Assembly: GCA_901457705.2 (NCBI GenBank)
Contig: LR590083.2
Coordinates: 3,410,597-3,474,596 of the forward strand
DNA length: 64,000 nucleotides
Direction of reading: 5' to 3'
Origin: Beijerinckiaceae bacterium RH AL1
GTDB lineage: Bacteria; Pseudomonadota; Alphaproteobacteria; Rhizobiales; Beijerinckiaceae
Shown here: positions 1 through 8,339 of the stretch, one piece after another
Layout of the letters: each line of letters starts with the position of its first letter
How positions within the stretch are numbered: position 1 is the first letter of the stretch
Translations under genes and position numbers: made by a program
Notes under the pieces: model-generated
Database searches by the model: none
What the model saw: only the letters and a program-made list of their open reading frames with translations
Told to the model about the DNA's origin: nothing

Positions 1-781
1 GCTTCCAGTCCCAGCGCCGGTAGAGCGCCGGCCCGATGAGGACGGGAAAGACCTTCGTCAGCGTGGCGGCCCCGAGCGCGATGCCGGCGAGGACGGGGCG
101 CTTCATCTCGGCGGCGAGCAGCGCGAGGCAGAGGCCGGCGACGGCGACGGAGTCGATGTGGCCGTCGCCGCTGAACTGCCAGATCGGCACGGGATGCCAG
201 GCGTAGAGCAGGATGCGCGTCGGCGGGATCCGCCGCGCCTTCAGAAGCCGCATCAAGGCCCAGATCGTCACACCGTCGAAGGCGAGCATGACCGACTTCA
301 TGACCCACAGCTTCTCGCTGAGCCGGGTCGTCAGGAAGAAGACGATCTGCGCGAACGGCGGATAGATCGTCGGCGCGTAATCCTTGCGGTTGATCTCGGG
401 GTAGATCTCATCGTCGCGCAGGAACGCGAGCGCGGGGTCGGCGGGGATGTGCCCATAAGGATTGATGCCGGCGCCCTGGACGCGACCGTCCCAGACGTAG
501 CGGTTGATGTCGGTCGACTCGGGATCGATCTGGACGACCATCACGCGCAGGACGGCGGCGACGACGAGGATGAACGCGACGGCGCGCCGCGTGGCGGCGG
601 GATCGCTGCCCTTGTCGCGCAGCACGACGATCACGGCGACAGCGTAGAGCGGAACCTCGACCCACATGAAATTGACGATGGCGTCGTAGGAGTCGGGCAG
701 GATCGACCAGGCCAGCACGACCTGGACGGCGATCATGGGCACGGCGAGCCCGACGAGCCAAAGCAGCGCGCGACGCGTCAT
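1..781 (-). CDS. GT87/DUF2029-like membrane glycosyltransferase (partial)
   Basis: The reading frame is open on the minus strand from an ATG at 781 and runs off the left edge, so only about 260 N-terminal residues are present. The protein starts with a hydrophobic helix and has several further membrane segments. It carries the loop RYVWDGRVQGAGINPY, followed by YAPTIYPPFAQ and YAWHPVPIWQFSGDGHID. Such loops are typical of multi-spanning lipid-linked-sugar glycosyltransferases of the GT87/DUF2029 type. The start overlaps the stop of the upstream DUF2064 glycosyltransferase gene by four bases (ATGA), so the two are probably co-transcribed and may act in one glycan or glycolipid pathway. The substrate cannot be told from sequence. 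Confidence 0.75.
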   Translation of the reverse strand, partial: MTRRALLWLVGLAVPMIAVQVVLAWSILPDSYDAIVNFMWVEVPLYAVAVIVVLRDKGSDPAATRRAVAFILVVAAVLRVMVVQIDPESTDINRYVWDGRVQGAGINPYGHIPADPALAFLRDDEIYPEINRKDYAPTIYPPFAQIVFFLTTRLSEKLWVMKSVMLAFDGVTIWALMRLLKARRIPPTRILLYAWHPVPIWQFSGDGHIDSVAVAGLCLALLAAEMKRPVLAGIALGAATLTKVFPVLIGPALYRRWDWK

Positions 782-1545
782 GCGACCGTGATGCGGTCGT
801 CGAGGGCGCCGCGGGCCTTGATAGTCGCAAGCAGGGCTCTCGTGTGCGTCGCCGCAGCCGGCGTCAGCTCCGGTGGGCCGAAGGAGCGCTCGCCGGCGAG
901 CTCGGCGCGCAGGATCTCGAACGAGAGCGCGTCGTCGACGTCGTACCACTCCGGCAGATGATGCACCTCGAGCCCGAGCTCGGCTGCCCGCTGCATGGTC
1001 TCCTGCGCGACGCGATCGGTGCTCCAGGTGATGTCTTCGAACAGGTGCGCGTGCATCGTCTTCATGCCGAGCAGGTAGTAGCCGCCGTCGTTCGACGGCC
1101 CGAAGACGATGCGATCTCCGGGCCGCGCCAGCGCCTGTGCGGCCTCGACGAGGATCGACGTCGGCAGGGTCGGACTGTCGGAGTTGAGAACGCAGGCGGC
1201 CTCGTGCCCGCCGGCGAGCATGTGGCGGATCGCCGCCTCGAGCGTTTCGCCGAACGTCGGCTGCCAGGCCACAAACCGCCCGATGTGCGCGGGGAGAAAG
1301 TCGAAGAAATCGATCTCCTCCGGCGGCCCGAAGGCGACGTAGCCGGCGATCGGGCTGAGCGCGCAGGCCGCCGCGAGGTTTTCCGCAATGTCTTCGAGAA
1401 ACGCCGTGTTCAGGAGCGCGGCCTGCTCGGGACCGACGACCGCGCCGAGCCGCGTCTTCGTGCGGCCCGGCTTCGACGCCTTCGCCATCACGGCGATGCC
1501 GCAGCGGGGAAGCGCTCGGTCGTTGGAGGGAGCATCGGGCTGCAT
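778..1545 (-). CDS. DUF2064 / TIGR04282-type glycosyltransferase
   Basis: This is a 255-residue soluble protein of the DUF2064 family, a nucleotide-sugar-transferase-like fold. The N-terminal motif AVMAKASKPGRTKTRLGAVV is the usual nucleotide-binding signature (MAKxPxPGxxKTRL). LNSDSPTLPTSIL and FGPSNDGGYYLLGMK follow and match the GPAxDGGYxLxG motif of the family. The frame is open further upstream, but ATG 1545 gives the normal family N-terminus. It is the first gene of a two-gene operon with the GT87-like membrane protein (four-base overlap). The context suggests transfer of a sugar or phosphate group in a cell-surface pathway; the substrate is unknown. Confidence 0.8.
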   Translation of the reverse strand: MQPDAPSNDRALPRCGIAVMAKASKPGRTKTRLGAVVGPEQAALLNTAFLEDIAENLAAACALSPIAGYVAFGPPEEIDFFDFLPAHIGRFVAWQPTFGETLEAAIRHMLAGGHEAACVLNSDSPTLPTSILVEAAQALARPGDRIVFGPSNDGGYYLLGMKTMHAHLFEDITWSTDRVAQETMQRAAELGLEVHHLPEWYDVDDALSFEILRAELAGERSFGPPELTPAAATHTRALLATIKARGALDDRITVA

Positions 1546-1706
1546 ACGCAGACCAGTACGTGCCTGGGCCGAAAAGGTTACGAGGAATCGCCGGGCGCCG
1601 CCGGCTTTGCCGAGGGCCGGCCGTTTCCAAGGACGAAGACCGGCGCATCCGTCGCGCCGGTCGATCACTCAAGCGGGCGAGAAGCCGCGGTCACTCCACT
1701 GGAAAA

Positions 1707-2456
1707 TCAGACAGGCTTCGCGACGGAGTGGTCGCCGATGACCGTGTCGACGGCGTCGTTCGGCTCGTACAGCATCTTGGCCAGAAGGCCTGCCGTCACC
1801 GCGCCGAGGATCGGGGCGAGCCAGAAGAGCCAGAGCTGGCCGATGTGCGCGCCGCCGGCGAACAGGGCCGGCCCGGTGCTGCGGGCCGGGTTCACCGACG
1901 TGTTGGTGACCGGGATCGACACGAGATGGATCAGCACCAGGGCGAATCCGATCGGGATGCCGGCGAAGCCCGTGGCCGCGCCCTTCGACGTCGTGCCGAT
2001 GATGATGAAGAGGAAGAAGAAGGTGGCGATGAACTCCATCGCGAAGCACGACCCCAGCGCGTACTTGCCCGGGCTGTATTCGCCGTAGCCGTTCGAGGCG
2101 AAGCCGCCGGCGACGAAGTCGGTCTTTCCCGATGCGATGAGATAGAGCATTCCGGCACCGGCGACCGCGCCGAGAACCTGGGCGACGATATAGGGCCCGA
2201 CGTGATGGTTCGCGCAGCGCCCGGCCGACCAGAGCCCGAGCGTGACCGCGGGGTTGAAGTGGCCGCCGGAGATGTGGCCGACGGCGTAGGCCATCGTCAG
2301 CACGGTGAGGCCGAAGGCAAAGGCAACGCCGAGGAAGCCGATGCCGAGCTGCGGGAAGGCGGCGTCCAGCACCGCGGCGCCGCAGCCGCCGAAGGTGAGC
2401 CAGAAGGTCCCGAAGAACTCGGCGCCGGTGCGGCGCATCAGGTCGTGTTGCAACAT
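1707..2456 (-). CDS. aqpZ: aquaporin Z
   Basis: This 249-residue six-helix channel conducts water across the inner membrane. Both half-helix signatures are intact: [13 protein letters not shown] and [34 protein letters not shown] and [16 protein letters not shown] are close to the AqpZ family pattern, which separates it from glycerol facilitators (no extra loop, short length). ATG 2456 is preceded by GAGGAGA at good spacing; an upstream in-frame start is therefore unnecessary. It is a single gene, transcribed away from the CsbD gene to its right, with about 195 bp of leader between them. Confidence 0.95.
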   Translation of the reverse strand: MLQHDLMRRTGAEFFGTFWLTFGGCGAAVLDAAFPQLGIGFLGVAFAFGLTVLTMAYAVGHISGGHFNPAVTLGLWSAGRCANHHVGPYIVAQVLGAVAGAGMLYLIASGKTDFVAGGFASNGYGEYSPGKYALGSCFAMEFIATFFFLFIIIGTTSKGAATGFAGIPIGFALVLIHLVSIPVTNTSVNPARSTGPALFAGGAHIGQLWLFWLAPILGAVTAGLLAKMLYEPNDAVDTVIGDHSVAKPV

Positions 2457-2651
2457 AGGTAAGTCTCCTCGAGACGGCGGCCGATGATGGGGAGTGCGGC
2501 GACCGCGGTCTGCGCTCATCGCAGACGGCGCGGCGGGTCAGATTGGGAGGAGGCCGAGCCGTGCCCGATCTCCTTCGACGGCGCCACCAACGGCCTCCCC
2601 GCGGGAGACGACGGCGCCTTCACTAGCTCGAGGTTTTACGCGGGCCGGATC

Positions 2652-2843
2652 TCAGCGCTTGAAGGTGTCGGCGATCGTCTTGCCGGCATCCTTCACGTCG
2701 CCGACCTTCTCGTGCGCGGTGCCGGCGAGCTTGTCGGCCTTGCCTTCCGCCTCGAGCTTCTCGTTGCCGGTGACCTTGCCGACGGCCTCCTTGACGGCGC
2801 CCTTCGCCTTATCGAGCAGGCCCTTGCCGTGTTCTTCGTCCAT
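2652..2843 (-). CDS. CsbD family stress protein (copy 1)
   Basis: This is a 63-residue, charged, Lys/Glu/Ala-rich protein with the CsbD signature DKAKGAVKEAVGKVTGNEKL followed by AEGKADKLAGTAHEKVGDV. CsbD proteins are general-stress proteins of unknown biochemical role. The start at 2843 (MDEEHGKG) has a GGAG-like site just upstream. Two more CsbD genes lie at 10.6-11.3 kb, so this organism has at least three copies close together. The C-terminus (KDAGKTIADTFKR) resembles that of copy 2. Confidence 0.85.
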   Translation of the reverse strand: MDEEHGKGLLDKAKGAVKEAVGKVTGNEKLEAEGKADKLAGTAHEKVGDVKDAGKTIADTFKR

Positions 2844-3266
2844 GGGAGATCTCCGCTTCGCGGGCATTCGCCGCTGCAAAGCTTGCATAACCGATGGCGG
2901 AGACAGTTCCTAGTGTACTTAGTACTTATAGATCCGAACTAGTAGGCTTCGCCTAGAGAGCAGGCGGGAAAAGCCTCGGCCGCTTTGTCGTTGTCACAAA
3001 ATATATCCTTTCCACTCCGTCGCCGGCAGCGCGGGATGCGGCCGATAAATTTTAGGCATCGCTCTCAATTAAACGGTCGAACGCCTTAAGCTTCGGTCCC
3101 GATCGGATTTGCGACCGTTCCAAGAAGCCGCGGCCCCGTAAATCGTCTTCGCTCAGTAGTAAATCGCGCGAAGCAGTGCGGATGCACCATTGTGGCTTCA
3201 GGCGCAAAACCACATTTGCGGCCGGCGAGATTGGATGGCGTCGTTGCGTCGTCGGCCGTGCAGGAC
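2844..3266. other. AT-richer intergenic region without a supported gene
   Basis: The stretch holds no convincing coding frame. It is visibly richer in A/T than its surroundings, with TAGTGTACTTAGTACTTATA near 2911-2930 containing a short inverted repeat (GTACT-T-AGTAC) and ACAAAATATATCC near 2996-3008. It probably carries the promoters of the minus-strand CsbD gene and the plus-strand esterase, but no clear -35/-10 pair could be assigned. Confidence 0.4.
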
Positions 3267-4480
3267 ATGCTGATGACGACCGTCGGGCTACTACGGGACA
3301 TGGCGTCGAAGACGCGTGTGCATCTCTCCGAGCTGAAAGACTTCGGCGCCAATCCAGGATCGCTCAAGGCGAAGTACCACGTCCCGAAAGACCTCGCGCC
3401 GGGCGCGCCGCTCGTCGTCGCGCTGCACGGCACCTGCAGACGGCGGACGACTATGCCAACGGAACGGGCTGGTCGCATTTCTCCGATCGGCACAAGTTCG
3501 CGCTCCTGCTGCCCGAGCAGACACGGGCGAACAACGCGCTCGCAAGCTTCAGCTGGTTCGAGACCAGCGACATCCGGCGGGACAACGGGGAGGCGTTGTC
3601 CATCCGGCAGATGATCGACGCGATGGTCGGCCATCATCACCTCGATCCGGCGCGCGTGTTCATCACGGGCCTCTCGTCGGGCGGCGCGATGTCGCTCGTG
3701 ATGCTGGCGACCTACCCCGAGGTCTTCGCCGGCGGCGCCGTCATCGCGGGCCTGCCCTACGGTTGCGCGAACGGAGCCTATCAGGCCATCGATCGCATGC
3801 ACGGTCTCGGCGGCGCGAACACGGCCGCGCTGGAAGCGAAGATCCGCGCCGCGTCGCCCCATCAGGGACCGTGGCCGACGCTTTCGATCTGGCACGGCAG
3901 CGCCGACCGGACGGTGAGCGTCGACAACGTCGGGTCGATCCTCGGCCAATGGAGCGCGCTGCACGGCCTGCCGCCGGAGCCGACGCGCGAGGGCCTGGTC
4001 GAAGGCTTTCCGCGCCGCGTCTGGTGCGATGCTACGGGCCGTGAGGTCGTTGAGGTCTTCAGCATCACCGGCATGGGCCACGGCACGCCGATCGAAACGC
4101 TCGGCGAGGACAGCGTCGGCGTCAGCGGGATCTACATGCTCGACATGCACATATCCTCGACGAGGCACATTGCGCGCTTCTGGGGGCTGGCGCCGCTTGC
4201 CCCGGCGCCCGTGGTGGCGGCTCCACAGCAGGACGATGCGGTCGCCGTGCGCGAAGCACCCGATCTCGCAGCCGGGGCGACCGCTCCTGCATCTGAGGCG
4301 GCCAAACCTCCAATCCGCGTCCCCGCAAAGGTCGCCGCGCAGGCAGGCGGTCTCGGATCCGGCTTCGAGGAAACGCTCCGTTTCCAGATGGGCCTCACGT
4401 TCCAGCTCCTCGACGCCTGGGCGAGGTGGTGGTCGCTCGGCACGAAGCCGCAAGCCCGGAGCGCCAAGCTGCCGGAGTGA
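3267..4480 (+). pseudogene. PHB-depolymerase-family esterase, frameshifted
   Basis: The product matches the short-chain PHA depolymerase/feruloyl-esterase-like alpha/beta hydrolases. The N-terminal part (MLMTTVGLLRDMA... PLVVALHG) is read in one frame to about 3431. The rest (LQTADDYANGTGWSHFS... onward) is in another frame. Family members read ALHGCTQTADDY here, so one base seems to be missing in GGCACCTGCAG near 3430-3437, right at the oxyanion-hole segment. Downstream the lipase box GLSSGGAMS, an Asp region (WHGSADRTV) and the catalytic His region (GMGHGTPI) are intact. A Pro/Ala-rich tail ends near 4480. It is either a recent pseudogene or a sequence error; codon use beyond the break still looks protein-coding. 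Confidence 0.8.
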
Positions 4481-4495
4481 CTGGAGGCACCGGAC

Positions 4496-4527
4496 GACGG
4501 CCCAAAAAGGCGCCGTCAAAATTTTTT
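4496..4527 (+). terminator. probable rho-independent terminator after the esterase
   Basis: GACGGC (4496-4501) pairs with GCCGTC (4512-4517) around an A-rich loop. AAAA and a run of six T follow (4522-4527). It lies 15 bases after the esterase stop codon, immediately before the heat-shock promoter of hsp20. Confidence 0.65.
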
Positions 4528-4537
4528 CGGCCACCCT

Positions 4538-4566
4538 CTTGAAGCGACTTTTTGACACCCCCAGCT
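4538..4566 (+). promoter_or_regulatory. sigma-32 (RpoH)-type heat-shock promoter of hsp20
   Basis: CTTGAA at 4538-4543 and CCCCAGCT at 4559-4566 are separated by 15 bases. This agrees with the RpoH consensus (CTTGAA, then CCCCATnT) with one mismatch in the -10 box. The expected transcript would start near 4573 and give a leader of about 85-90 bases that contains the ROSE-like hairpins. Confidence 0.7.
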
Positions 4567-4574
4567 CATTTTCC

Positions 4575-4660
4575 GTCGAGGCCAAAATGGCTCGACCGCA
4601 AGGGGGCTTACCCGTTGTGGACGGTCCCCATCACCATGTTGCTCAAGGGAGAATATGGCT
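4575..4660 (+). promoter_or_regulatory. ROSE-like RNA thermometer in the hsp20 leader
   Basis: The leader folds by inspection into successive hairpins. The first is GTCGAG (4575-4580) with CTCGAC (4591-4596). The second is GGGG/CCCC around 4602-4629 with an inner ACC-CGT/ACGGT stem. In the last, TTGCT (4639-4643) can pair with the Shine-Dalgarno GGGAGA (4647-4652). A UUGCU-type anti-SD with an unpaired G is the hallmark of ROSE elements of rhizobial small heat-shock genes, which open on heating. The assignment rests on hand folding and motif recognition. Confidence 0.65.
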
Positions 4661-5137
4661 ATGAGAACCTACGACTTCGCGCCGCTCTATCGCTCCACCG
4701 TCGGCTTCGACCGGCTGTTCGATCTGCTCGATAGCGGCGCCGCCCGCTCGGACTGGCCGCCCTACGACATCGAGAAGAAGGGCGAGAACGAGTACCAGAT
4801 CACCATGGCCGTCGCCGGCTTCAAGGAGAACGAGGTCGAGCTGACCCAGCACGGCGTCAACCTCTACGTGACGGGCCAGAAGGCCGCGCCGCAGAGCGAG
4901 CGCCAGATGCTGCACCAGGGCATCGCCGGGCGCAGCTTCAAGCAGACCTTCAGCCTCGCCGAGCATGTGAAGGTCGTCGGCGCCAAGCTCGAGGACGGCC
5001 TGCTCTCGATCGACCTCGTGCGCGAGGTGCCCGAGCAGCTGAAGCCGCGGCGCATCGCGATCGGCTCGCCGCTGCCGACCGTCGCGGGCCAGGACAACCG
5101 CCAGAAGGGGACCGACGGCGAGCAGAAGGCCGCCTGA
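4661..5137 (+). CDS. small heat-shock protein, Hsp20 (IbpA-type)
   Basis: This 158-residue alpha-crystallin-domain chaperone binds unfolding proteins. The N-terminus MRTYDFAPLYRSTVGFDRLF is the classical rhizobial Hsp20 start. The alpha-crystallin domain spans about residues 33-125 (YDIEKKGENEYQITMAVAGF; SFKQTFSLAEHVKV; LEDGLLSIDL). The C-terminal anchor IAIG follows. ATG 4661 is preferred to ATG 4655 because AAGGGAGA then sits about eight bases upstream and the family N-terminus is reproduced. Expression is probably heat-induced twice over, by the RpoH-type promoter and by the ROSE-like leader. Confidence 0.93.
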   Translation: MRTYDFAPLYRSTVGFDRLFDLLDSGAARSDWPPYDIEKKGENEYQITMAVAGFKENEVELTQHGVNLYVTGQKAAPQSERQMLHQGIAGRSFKQTFSLAEHVKVVGAKLEDGLLSIDLVREVPEQLKPRRIAIGSPLPTVAGQDNRQKGTDGEQKAA

Positions 5138-5210
5138 GGCCGCTGCGTCTCTCAAATCTGCGCTTTTGCCTCCGGCCTCGCGGCCGGGGGCTCGACTGTG
5201 GAGAGTGGAG

Positions 5211-5624
5211 ATGTCCCACGACGATCTCGATCACCCGCCGCACGACCAGGCCTTGATCGCGGGCCTGCAGCATCCCCTGGATGTGCTGGAGACGGCCGGC
5301 CTGTCGAAGGACGAGAAGCGCGCGCTGCTCGCGACCTGGGCCTCCGACGAGCGTGCCGTCCTCGGCGCCCCGACCATGCGCCAGCTCGACAACGGCGCCG
5401 TCGTGACGCTGGCGTCCATCATCGCAGCGCTCAAGCAGCTCGACGGATATGCCGCCGTGCCGTCGATCAGCTTCGCGACGTCGAGCGATCGGCGCCGCAA
5501 CAAGCTGCTGACGGACTGGCGCCTGCGAGCGCGGGCGCGCGGACGGCGGCGCGACGACGATGGCGACAAGCCGCCGCCGGTGCCCGCGGCGAGCGCAAGA
5601 CTTCCGGCCCAGGCCTACCAATGA
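5211..5624 (+). CDS. conserved hypothetical protein of the small Rhizobiales type
   Basis: This 137-residue protein has the core HPLDVLETAGLSKDEKRALL followed by ATWASDERAV, a pattern I recognise from uncharacterised rhizobial proteins often found near stress genes. The C-terminus is Arg/Pro-rich (RARARGRRRDDD) and probably disordered. The start MSHDDLD is chosen because GAGAGTGGAG lies directly before ATG 5211. A GC-rich hairpin (5168-5191) lies between it and hsp20, 74 bp upstream on the same strand. No biochemical function is known to me. Confidence 0.7.
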   Translation: MSHDDLDHPPHDQALIAGLQHPLDVLETAGLSKDEKRALLATWASDERAVLGAPTMRQLDNGAVVTLASIIAALKQLDGYAAVPSISFATSSDRRRNKLLTDWRLRARARGRRRDDDGDKPPPVPAASARLPAQAYQ

Positions 5625-5813
5625 GAACGCGGGAGTCGCAGTCGCGCGGCTCCCGCTGTCGTAGTTTGCGCGCGCGAGCGCGGGACGGGCTTCCGACCAG
5701 CCCACTTTTTTACCACATCTCGAGGGAATCGACCGCCGGGCTCGCTCCGGCATGGACTGTTGATCGCGGACTAGGCCAAGTAAACGGGAAACGTTCTTCC
5801 CGGAAACCTAGTC

Positions 5814-6797
5814 ATGCCACGTGTGCTCGTCGCGACGATGTCGGCGCTCCTTCTCGTCGCGGCGCTGCCCGCGCGCGGCGAGGACGACAAGACCGTCACG
5901 GTCCCCGGGCTTCAGAGCCTCGTCTCCGGCATGGGGCTGACGGACACCGGCGACAAGAAGGGCTATGTCTCGATCGAGCACCAGGGCGGCCGCGACCTCA
6001 CCGTGACGCTGCAGCCGGTCGAGGACGGCAAGTACCTCTCCCTCTACGCGAGCCTCGGCGAGATCCCGGCTTCCAAGCTGCCTTCGATGCCGGCCGAGAA
6101 GATGCTCGAGTACAACGACAGCCATCGCTTCTATTTCACGATCGGCGGCGACGAGGCGAAGACCGGCTACCTGCAGACCCGCATCGAGGCGGCCGAGGTC
6201 AACCCGAAGGCGCTGCGCGACGCGCTCGATACGCTGATCGCCTCTGTCGACGAGACCAAGGACCTGTGGGACCAGGACGGCTGGCCCTCCAGCGACAAGG
6301 CCGGCACCGGCGCCGCCAAGGCGGGCGGCCAGACGCCCGCCGCAAGCTACCCCGTGCTGCAGGACGAAGCGGATGCAGCCTGGGCGGCAGCGCCGCTCGC
6401 GATCAAGACCGCGGTCTTCACCAAGGACAAGGTGCCGGGCTTCGGCGCGTACGAGGTGCGCGACACCGCGACCTACAAGTCCGGCGAGGTCGTCCACACC
6501 TACATCGAGCCGGTGTACTACGCCTGGAAGCCGCTGCCCGGGCAAAAGTTTGGCATCGATCTTTCCGCCGACATCCTGATCCGCACCAAGGCCGGCGGCT
6601 CGAAGATCATCGACCAGAAGAACTTCCTGCACCTCGCCGACAGCTTCGCGTCGAAGTTCAAGATGGTCGACATGGTGGCGAACGTCACGCTGGAGGACAG
6701 CCTGGCGGCGACCGACTACATCATCACCTTCACCGTGCACGACGCGATCGGCAACAAGGTCGCCACCGTCGACATGCCGTTTGCGATCGCGAAGTAG
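5814..6797 (+). CDS. exported hypothetical protein, two-domain
   Basis: This is a 327-residue protein with a short N-terminal signal (MPRVLVATMSALLLVAALPARG). The first domain (about residues 30-145) reads like the YbjN/CesT-type fold: VSIEHQGGRDLTVTL, KYLSLYASLGEIP, RFYFTIGG, TRIEAAEVNPKALRDALDTL. The second half (about 190-327) contains ATYKSGEVVHTYIEPVYYAW and ends VATVDMPFAIAK; it may bind a ligand in the periplasm. I do not recognise a named family for the second domain. Its leader (5625-5813) shows no clear promoter. Confidence 0.65.
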   Translation: MPRVLVATMSALLLVAALPARGEDDKTVTVPGLQSLVSGMGLTDTGDKKGYVSIEHQGGRDLTVTLQPVEDGKYLSLYASLGEIPASKLPSMPAEKMLEYNDSHRFYFTIGGDEAKTGYLQTRIEAAEVNPKALRDALDTLIASVDETKDLWDQDGWPSSDKAGTGAAKAGGQTPAASYPVLQDEADAAWAAAPLAIKTAVFTKDKVPGFGAYEVRDTATYKSGEVVHTYIEPVYYAWKPLPGQKFGIDLSADILIRTKAGGSKIIDQKNFLHLADSFASKFKMVDMVANVTLEDSLAATDYIITFTVHDAIGNKVATVDMPFAIAK

Positions 6798-6888
6798 GCG
6801 TCTCCGCTCATCGGGTTGCGGCCGGTGTCCGGCTCGGCATAGGTGTCCCTCGTCCTCGGGACGGCGGCAGGGCGGCGGGAGAAGCGCC

Positions 6889-7110
6889 ATGAACCAGGAA
6901 GACGAATACCGTATCCGGCTGCGAGCCTACGAGCTGTGGCACGAAGCCGGTCGGCCGCACGGCCGCCACCTCGAATATTGGGTCGCCGCCGAGAAAGAGT
7001 TTTTGGCAAAGCGCCGCGCGCTTCTCGAAGAAGAGCTCGACGAAGGCCTGATCGAGAGCTTCCCGGCCAGTGACGCGCCGTCCGTCCTGCGTCGCAACGG
7101 CATGGTCTGA
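6889..7110 (+). CDS. DUF2934 family protein
   Basis: A 73-residue protein with the DUF2934 core RIRLRAYELWHEAGRPHGRH and LEYWVAAEKEFL. An acidic helix LLEEELDEGLIESFPASDAP follows; that second part resembles other short C-terminal motifs of alphaproteobacterial stress proteins. GGGAGAAG precedes ATG 6889. DUF2934 proteins have no known activity. It lies between exported-protein genes of the stress region and is followed by two hairpins. Confidence 0.8.
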   Translation: MNQEDEYRIRLRAYELWHEAGRPHGRHLEYWVAAEKEFLAKRRALLEEELDEGLIESFPASDAPSVLRRNGMV

Positions 7111-7117
7111 AGATTTC

Positions 7118-7154
7118 CTCGCCGCCTGAGAACGGCGAGCGGCTTTAGAGCCGC
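7118..7154 (+). terminator. tandem hairpins after the DUF2934 gene
   Basis: CTCGCCG (7118-7124) pairs with CGGCGAG (7133-7139), and GCGGCT (7139-7144) pairs with AGCCGC (7149-7154). There is no strong T tract, so intrinsic termination is possible but not certain. From 7155 to 7438 I see no gene, only the leader of the next gene. Confidence 0.45.
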
Positions 7155-7438
7155 ACTATAGATCTGCGTCGCGTGGCCTGCCTCGCGACCGATGCTTGAA
7201 GCCTCGCAAGTGTAAACCCTAACGAGGCGAGCCCGACTTTTTCACTAGTGCGGCAGCCGACGCTTCGGTGTGCGCGCACTATGGCGCCTCGCCCGCGTGG
7301 GTATATTTCCCACGCAAGGAACGGTGGTCGTGGCGCTCGCAGCTCCGGCGCCGTCCCTTGGGCCCGCGTGGTCTTCGAATCCCTCGCCGGCTCAACACGA
7401 TCCACGCCCTCGCACCCGAGGGCACAAGAAAGGGAAGG

Positions 7439-7768
7439 ATGATGATCAAGATCGTCGATCTCGCTCGCAAGGCGGCTCTTCCGCTCGTCGCGGCGGGCCT
7501 TGTCGGCACCAGCGTCCCGGCTTCGGCCCTGACGGCGGCGCCGATCCCCACCACCACCGACGCGCCGGCCGTGACGCTGGTGTCCGGCGGCTGCGGGATC
7601 TACGCCCACCGCACGGTCTACGGCTTCTGCCGCCCAAACATCGTCGGGTATCGCTACGGCTATCGCCCCTACGGCTATCGTCCCTTCGGCGTCTACGTCG
7701 GCGGCTACCGCTTCGGCGGCTACCGCTACGGCTGGCACCGTTGGGGCTGGCACCGCCGCTGGTGGTAA
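7439..7768 (+). CDS. GCG_CRPN prefix-to-repeats domain protein
   Basis: This is a 109-residue exported protein. A signal peptide (MMIKIVDLARKAALPLVAAG, cleavage near ASA) leads into the prefix GGCGIYAHRTVYGFCRPN. The tail is Gly/Tyr/Arg/Trp-rich (YRYGYRPYGYRPFGVYVGGY..., ending WHRRWW). This matches the class of short secreted proteins defined by a GCG...CRPN prefix followed by low-complexity repeats. AAGGGAAGG precedes ATG 7439. The two prefix cysteines may form a disulphide; the repeat tail is probably disordered and surface-active. Function unknown. Confidence 0.75.
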   Translation: MMIKIVDLARKAALPLVAAGLVGTSVPASALTAAPIPTTTDAPAVTLVSGGCGIYAHRTVYGFCRPNIVGYRYGYRPYGYRPFGVYVGGYRFGGYRYGWHRWGWHRRWW

Positions 7769-7792
7769 GCGCCGTCGCAACGACGCTCTAAC

Positions 7793-7890
7793 CCGCTCGC
7801 CGCCCCCCGTCGGCGAGCGGACCTCGGGTCGCCTCTGACCCGAGGGACGGCCGGCCGGGCTCCCCGCGATGGGCGCCCGGCGGCCGTCGC
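7793..7890 (+). terminator. three consecutive hairpins after the GCG_CRPN gene
   Basis: CCGCTCGCCG (7793-7802) pairs with CGGCGAGCGG (7811-7820). CCTCGGGTC (7822-7830) pairs with GACCCGAGG (7837-7845). A third long GC stem begins GACGGCCG at 7846 and closes with GGCCGTC near 7890. Together they fill the gap to the next gene and probably stop or attenuate transcription or protect the 3' end. Confidence 0.5.
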
Positions 7891-7930
7891 CTCACTCCCG
7901 AAATTTCATCCCAACCCACGAGGTGACCCC

Positions 7931-8170
7931 ATGCGGGTGACGACAGTCATTTTGTCTCTTCTTCTGGCAAGCCCGGCGTTCGCGCAGGCGGACCCGCTCG
8001 CGATCACGGCGAAGGAGAAGGCCGCCTGCGGCTTCGATGCCGCGCGCTTCTGCGCCTCGACCTACCCCGACGAGATGAAGCTCGTGAGCTGCATGGAGGC
8101 CAATCGCGCGTCCCTGAGCAAGGTCTGCCGCCCGGTCCTCGATGCCGGCCTGAAGCGGCGCGGGCTGTAA
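7931..8170 (+). CDS. small secreted cysteine-rich repeat protein
   Basis: A 79-residue protein with a signal peptide (MRVTTVILSLLLASPAFAQ) and about 60 mature residues containing four cysteines: KAACGFDAARFC, LVSCMEANR and SKVCRPVL. The spacing matches a single Cys-rich repeat of the GLG1-like type found in many alphaproteobacterial periplasmic proteins. It is probably a disulphide-bonded periplasmic factor; no activity is known. Confidence 0.75.
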   Translation: MRVTTVILSLLLASPAFAQADPLAITAKEKAACGFDAARFCASTYPDEMKLVSCMEANRASLSKVCRPVLDAGLKRRGL

Positions 8171-8241
8171 CGCGCAGGCCCGCGCAGGGGCCCTCCGGCC
8201 GTCCCCCTCCGAATGTGTCTGCGAAATAGTCAGCCGAGCGT

Positions 8242-8267
8242 CCAATCTAGTGCAATCGCATCATTGT
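8242..8267 (+). promoter_or_regulatory. shared 5' motif, copy A (upstream of the PRC-barrel gene)
   Basis: CCAATCT, then AGTGCAATCGCATCATTGT, lies 73 bp before the PRC-barrel start codon. An almost identical element (CCAATTT, then AGTGCAGCCGCATCATTGT) lies 86 bp before the second CsbD gene. The repetition in front of two stress-type genes suggests a common promoter or operator. Which sigma factor or regulator reads it cannot be said from sequence. Confidence 0.5.
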
Positions 8268-8339
8268 GCGCGCCATGGGCGCATCGCATGTGCCCGGCAG
8301 GCGCTCGATGGAAGCGCTTCGAGCATTTGACGAGGTCCC

